Origin: Candidatus Dormiibacterota bacterium
GTDB taxonomy: Bacteria > Chloroflexota > Dormibacteria > Aeolococcales > Aeolococcaceae
Reading direction: 5' to 3'
Assembly: GCA_003170875.1 (NCBI GenBank)
Contig: PMYJ01000016.1
Coordinates: 1,585 to 7,607, forward strand
Length of the DNA: 6,023 nt
Shown here: in pieces, positions 1-6,023 of the stretch
Numbering within the stretch: the first letter of the stretch is position 1
How the letters are laid out: every line of letters begins with the position of its first letter
Notes under the pieces: generated by a model
The model's input: the letters and a program-made list of their open reading frames with translations, nothing else
Database searches by the model: none
What the model was told of the DNA's origin: nothing
Made by a program: the position numbers and the translations under genes

Positions 1-4158
<4,158 letters not shown>

Positions 4159-4164
4159 CCCCGC

Positions 4165-4195
4165 GAGCGCGGGGGGCATCGAGCCCCCCGCGCTC
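4165..4195 (+). terminator. GC-rich hairpin after rpoC, probable terminator
   Basis: Seven bases after the rpoC stop codon is a perfect 13-bp stem, GAGCGCGGGGGGC pairing with GCCCCCCGCGCTC, closed by the 5-nt loop ATCGA. No T-tract follows, so it is not a textbook intrinsic terminator. Such I-shaped hairpins are common at gene ends in high-GC bacteria. Its place between convergent genes suggests it could act on both strands. Termination itself is inferred. Confidence 0.6.
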
Positions 4196-4215
4196 CGGCG
4201 GCACTGCCGCCGGAG
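4193..4215 (+). terminator. second hairpin overlapping the first
   Basis: A perfect 10-bp stem, CTCCGGCGGC pairing with GCCGCCGGAG, has the 3-nt loop ACT. It shares bases 4193-4195 with the 3' arm of the preceding hairpin, so the two stems cannot both be complete at once. The sequence after it (CTCATCCCCTATCCC, from 4218) is pyrimidine-rich but not a true T-tract. It is likely part of a tandem terminator for rpoC. Confidence 0.5.
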
Positions 4216-4230
4216 GGCTCATCCCCTATC

Positions 4231-4250
4231 CCGGCACCTCACGGCGCCGG
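4231..4250. terminator. third, imperfect hairpin in the convergent gap
   Basis: CCGGCACC pairs with GGCGCCGG in 7 of 8 positions (one A-C mismatch) around the 4-nt loop TCAC. It lies 16 bases past the stop codon of the - strand membrane-protein gene and so could serve as that gene's 3' end, or as a backup for rpoC. No T-tract is visible on either side, so the role is uncertain. Confidence 0.3.
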
Positions 4251-4266
4251 ATCTGATCGCTCCCGC

Positions 4267-4653
4267 CTAGCGCCCCACGCGGGGCCAGCCGGCGGTGAGC
4301 GCGGCCCGCACCGTCATCTCAGCCCCGTGACCCTGCAGCTCCGCCACCGGCTCGTGAGGGCGGATCACGGTGTCGCGTAGGCTCTGCTTCCAGTGGCCGC
4401 GAATGGCGCGCTGAACCTGGAGGTTGGTCCACCAGACGGGCACGTCGGCGAACTGATCGCGCCGGAAGCGGATGTGGGTGGCCAGGAGGCGCCGCCTCAC
4501 CGGCATCCCGAAGTCGGGGCGGTAGACGAGCTTGTATGCGAGGTAGACGATCAGGCAGCCGGCGAGCGCCGCGACCCCCGTCGTGAGCCCGGTCGAGGTC
4601 AGGAGCAGCGAGGCGAGGAGGGAGGTGTTCATCGCGATGAACGATGACCACAA
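4267..4653 (-). CDS. small single-pass membrane protein, function unknown
   Basis: I do not recognise this 128-residue protein. It has a hydrophobic N-terminal part, with a clear membrane segment at about residues 23-44 (GVAALAGCLIVYLAYKLVY), followed by a strongly basic stretch (VRRRLLATHIRFRRDQF) and a soluble tail of about 70 residues with paired Trp (VWWTN, residues 73-77). The positive-inside rule predicts the C-terminal part to be cytoplasmic. The start given is TTG at 4653, which has AAGG 7 nt upstream; an in-frame ATG at 4632 (residue 8) lacks a Shine-Dalgarno sequence but begins just before the hydrophobic part and is a real alternative. The gene runs convergently toward rpoC with 108 bp between the stop codons. 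It probably has its own transcript, because a terminator-like hairpin lies upstream. Coding is supported by a natural membrane-protein composition, unlike the Arg/Pro-rich translations in the other frames here. Confidence 0.72.
   Translation of the reverse strand: MWSSFIAMNTSLLASLLLTSTGLTTGVAALAGCLIVYLAYKLVYRPDFGMPVRRRLLATHIRFRRDQFADVPVWWTNLQVQRAIRGHWKQSLRDTVIRPHEPVAELQGHGAEMTVRAALTAGWPRVGR
4627..4642. promoter_or_regulatory. perfect 16-bp palindrome at start of the membrane-protein gene
   Basis: GTTCATCGCGATGAAC is a perfect dyad with no spacer. It contains the alternative ATG start (4632-4630, - strand) of the membrane-protein gene. The half-site CGATGA is repeated directly just beside it (4643-4648 region, in CGATGAACGATGAC). 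The shape fits an operator for a dimeric regulator, or an RNA hairpin of 6 bp with a CGCG loop that would hold the AUG. Either role is inferred; chance coding sequence is also possible. Confidence 0.35.
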
Positions 4654-4660
4654 TCAGTTG

Positions 4661-4664
4661 CCTT
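4661..4664 (-). promoter_or_regulatory. weak ribosome binding site favouring the TTG start
   Basis: On the - strand AAGG (within CCAAGG) lies 7 nt before the TTG at 4653. No comparable purine run precedes the ATG at 4632. This is the only sequence reason for preferring the TTG start. Confidence 0.35.
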
Positions 4665-4720
4665 GGTGCGATTGCGGCGTAACGGTTTCGTGATGGCCGC
4701 AGTCCGGCGGAATCGCCCCG

Positions 4721-4764
4721 AAAAGAGAGGGGCCGCCGATGACCTGACGTCGCCGGCGGCCCTT
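4721..4764 (-). terminator. intrinsic terminator or attenuator on the - strand
   Basis: Read on the - strand, GGGCCGCCG (4762-4754) pairs perfectly over 9 bp with CGGCGGCCC (4738-4730), extended at the base by G-T and A-T pairs. A further inner stem of 4 pairs (4740-4743 with 4749-4752) surrounds the loop at 4744-4748. It is followed directly by TCTCTTTT (4728-4721), giving the stem plus T-rich run of a Rho-independent terminator. It lies 182 bp after the phosphatase stop and about 68 bp before the membrane-protein TTG start, so it could end the phosphatase transcript or act as an attenuator in the leader of the membrane-protein gene. Confidence 0.65.
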
Positions 4765-4784
4765 GGGAAGGGAGGGCAGATCCT

Positions 4785-4817
4785 GAGGCCGGCACGCCAC
4801 GGGCGCCACCCGGCCTC
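4785..4817 (-). other. strong hairpin upstream of the terminator
   Basis: GAGGCCGG (4785-4792) and CCGGCCTC (4810-4817) form a perfect 8-bp stem. Inside the 17-nt loop, 4795-4798 can pair with 4802-4805 around ACG. On the - strand it comes 20 nt before the terminator stem. Together the two could be a tandem 3' end or a structured leader RNA. No known RNA family is recognised. Confidence 0.45.
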
Positions 4818-4828
4818 CAGCATCATCA

Positions 4829-4887
4829 GTCCGCGACGGTGACGGCCCCATGCTCCGCCAGTCACGGGTCCGCGACGTGCCGGCCCC
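4829..4887. repeat. imperfect direct repeat, two copies
   Basis: GTCCGCGACG occurs at 4829-4838 and 4868-4877, and each copy is followed 4-5 bases later by GGCCCC (4844-4849 and 4882-4887). The copies are therefore about 20 bp units offset by 39 bp in the non-coding gap. I found no third copy. It may be a small duplication or paired binding sites. Confidence 0.5.
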
Positions 4888-4946
4888 GATCTCTTGATGG
4901 CGCCCAACCCTCTGACGCCAGGCAGCACCCCACCAGCGAAGACGGC

Positions 4947-5660
4947 TCAGTGCCGCGCCGCCCCCATGCCCCCGGCAGCGGCCAGCTCAGCAGCCAGGTC
5001 GTCGGCCACGAGACCGTCGGCGAGGTCGGCGACGCCCTCGCCGCTCGGCCGCAGCGTCACCAGGTCGGCGACCGCCTTGACCTCGTCCAGCGCGTTGGCG
5101 ACGGCGACCCCGCACCCCGCGAGGGCGAGCAGGGGGACATCGTTCTCGGCGTCGCCCACCGCGACGCACGCCGCGGCGGTCTCGCCGATGTCGAAGAGCG
5201 CCGCGGTGGCGCCCGAGAACTTGCTGACGCCCTCGGGGAGGATGACCACCCCGCCACGATTCACCACGATGTCCAGGGAGAGACCGAGATCCCGGATCGC
5301 CTCCCGGATGACCTCCAGGTGGCGGACCGAGCCGGCATAGATGGCTCGCCCCACCGCAAGTGGCTCGACGCCGCGGCGGCGCAGCTCCGGTTCCAGCCGG
5401 CTGGAGACCGGGGCACAGAGCAGCCGCTCGGTGCCGGCGGAGGGGTCGAGGAGGACCGCCCCGTTCTCGAGCACGACCCGGTCGAAGAGGTCCCAGCTGC
5501 CGAAGACCATCTCCAGCTGCGGGCCGGTGCGTCCGGTGACCAGGAGGAGGCGGCGGCCACTACGCCGCACTCGCTCCAGTGCCGTCAGGGTGGCCGGAGC
5601 GACCACGCCCTCGGTGGCGATGGTTCCATCGAAGTCGCAAGCCAGAACGCGGAACCGCAC
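4947..5660 (-). CDS. HAD-superfamily hydrolase, Cof-type (subclass IIB) phosphatase
   Basis: This is a 237-residue cytosolic phosphatase of the haloacid dehalogenase superfamily; such enzymes use an Mg-dependent phospho-aspartate intermediate, commonly on sugar phosphates or similar small molecules. All four motifs are visible: motif I CDFDGT with nucleophile Asp9 and acid/base Asp11; motif II LVTGR with Thr42; motif III Lys147 in the GVSKF context; and motif IV GDAENDVPLL with Asp170, Asn173 and Asp174. The segment between motifs II and III (about 75-140) is the C2 cap that sets substrate choice. LENGAVLL after motif II is typical of Cof-like members. At 237 residues it is slightly short for the family. 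The GTG start is forced, because the codon just before it is an in-frame TAG. GGG lies only 3 nt upstream, a poor Shine-Dalgarno sequence. The kinase gene lies 81 bp upstream on the same strand. The substrate cannot be read from the sequence. Confidence 0.93.
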   Translation of the reverse strand: MRFRVLACDFDGTIATEGVVAPATLTALERVRRSGRRLLLVTGRTGPQLEMVFGSWDLFDRVVLENGAVLLDPSAGTERLLCAPVSSRLEPELRRRGVEPLAVGRAIYAGSVRHLEVIREAIRDLGLSLDIVVNRGGVVILPEGVSKFSGATAALFDIGETAAACVAVGDAENDVPLLALAGCGVAVANALDEVKAVADLVTLRPSGEGVADLADGLVADDLAAELAAAGGMGAARH

Positions 5661-5698
5661 CTACCCATTGTGTCAATCGACAGCGCCGGTTCGACTCC

Positions 5699-5721
5699 CC
5701 GGCGAGCGTGGCGCTCGCCGG
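5699..5721 (-). terminator. perfect hairpin between kinase and phosphatase genes
   Basis: CCGGCGAGCG (5699-5708) and CGCTCGCCGG (5712-5721) form a perfect 10-bp stem with a 3-nt loop, 20 bp after the kinase stop codon. No T-tract follows on the - strand, so it may be a weak terminator or an RNA-stabilising 3' stem. It argues mildly that the phosphatase has its own promoter. Confidence 0.4.
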
Positions 5722-5741
5722 TCACCGCACTTCTGTAGCGA

Positions 5742-6023
5742 TCAGTGCTCGAAGCTCACCCGGATCTCGGTGCCCTTGCCGATCTGCGACCGGATCTCGA
5801 GGCGGCCCTTCTCCAGGTCGGCGCGCTCCCGCATCGAGATCATGCCGAGGTGCTTGCCGGAATCCAGCCGCCCCTCGGCGGCGGCGACGTCGAAGCCGAC
5901 ACCGTCGTCGCGGACGATCGCTGAGACCATATGCGGCTGAAAGGCGACGACCACCTCCACGTTCTTGGCCCGGGCGTGCTTCCTGGCGTTGTTCATCGCC
6001 TCCTGGATGATCCGGAAGAGGGT
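5742..6023 (-). CDS. sensor histidine kinase, C-terminal ATPase domain (5'-partial)
   Basis: The frame stays open to the window edge, leaving 93 visible residues of a protein whose N-terminal sensor and phospho-acceptor helices lie outside. The visible part is a GHKL-type HATPase_c domain of the NarL/UhpB (HisKA_3) class: N box FRIIQEAMNNARKHA with Glu8 and Asn12, G1 box RDDGVGFD (Asp40, Gly41, Gly43), G2 box GKHLGMISMRERA (Gly56, Gly60), and the closing GRLEIRSQIGKGTEIRVSF. The RERA signature following the G2 box is typical of this class rather than of EnvZ-type kinases. It would autophosphorylate on a His and pass phosphate to a LuxR-type response regulator. No regulator follows it in this window, so a partner would have to lie upstream or elsewhere. 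The ATG at 5996 is inside the conserved N box and is not the start. Confidence 0.95.
   Translation of the reverse strand, partial: TLFRIIQEAMNNARKHARAKNVEVVVAFQPHMVSAIVRDDGVGFDVAAAEGRLDSGKHLGMISMRERADLEKGRLEIRSQIGKGTEIRVSFEH

Noticed and set aside
4319..4795. A 158-codon open frame on the - strand overlapping the membrane-protein gene
   Set aside because: Its translation is Arg/Pro/Ala-rich with no domain, typical of an out-of-frame reading of high-GC DNA, and it runs through the terminator hairpin. The overlapping frame encodes a believable membrane helix.
4855..4866. On the - strand CGTGACTGGCGG, reminiscent of the conserved 5' part of ZTP (pfl) riboswitches
   Set aside because: The other conserved parts as I recall them (GGGAGC and the CCGCCTGGGC hairpin loop) are absent downstream, and no purine or folate gene follows.
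4629..4928. A 99-codon - strand frame whose TGA overlaps the ATG at 4632 as ATGA, suggesting translational coupling; an internal ATG pair at 4826/4823 could begin a leader peptide with two Trp codons
   Set aside because: The peptide is Arg/Gly/Pro-rich with no domain, passes through two hairpins and a terminator-like T-run, and has no convincing ribosome site. The ATGA overlap can arise by chance and partly reflects the palindrome at this spot.
5688..5700. GGTTCGACTCCCC, which resembles a tRNA T-arm
   Set aside because: Only two of the five T-stem pairs form around the loop, there is no matching acceptor stem, and the anticodon region would lie in the phosphatase start. It is not a tRNA or a clear tRNA remnant.
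4839..5738. A 299-codon open frame on the + strand
   Set aside because: It lies opposite the HAD phosphatase gene, whose catalytic motifs are all intact. The + strand translation has no recognisable domain and runs across the intergenic gaps.

Overview
This is a high-GC bacterial chromosome segment dominated by rpoC, the RNA polymerase beta' subunit gene, which enters from the left edge with its extreme N-terminus outside the window. It has no SI3 insertion in the trigger loop, and it has a long charged insert near the N-terminus. Together with the GC-rich codon use and sequence style, this suggests Chloroflexota, or failing that a deep actinobacterial lineage. The phylum is an inference from memory of family sequences, not from a search.

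Layout: rpoC occupies 1-4158 on the + strand. At 4159-4266 is a short convergent gap packed with GC-rich hairpins (4165-4195, 4193-4215, 4231-4250) that most likely terminates the rpoBC transcript. Every remaining gene is on the - strand and is read toward rpoC. In - strand transcription order they are: the C-terminal ATPase end of a NarL-type sensor histidine kinase (6023-5742, N-terminus outside the window), an 81-bp gap with a perfect hairpin, a HAD-superfamily Cof-type phosphatase (5660-4947), a 293-bp gene-free gap, and a small single-pass membrane protein of unknown function (4653-4267). The 293-bp gap (4654-4946) holds an imperfect direct repeat, a strong hairpin, and a second strong hairpin followed by a T-rich run that looks like an intrinsic terminator or attenuator on the - strand.

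The kinase and phosphatase may share a transcript, but the hairpin between them and the lack of an obvious functional link make this weak. The membrane protein is probably a separate unit, because the terminator-like structure lies between it and the phosphatase. A perfect 16-bp palindrome sits on its start region and is the least expected short signal in the window. The ribosomal genes that often follow rpoC (rpsL, rpsG, fusA) are not present here. I saw no mobile element, CRISPR array, or RNA gene. Overall this is a mostly ordinary housekeeping region with a few regulatory curiosities rather than a clear new system.
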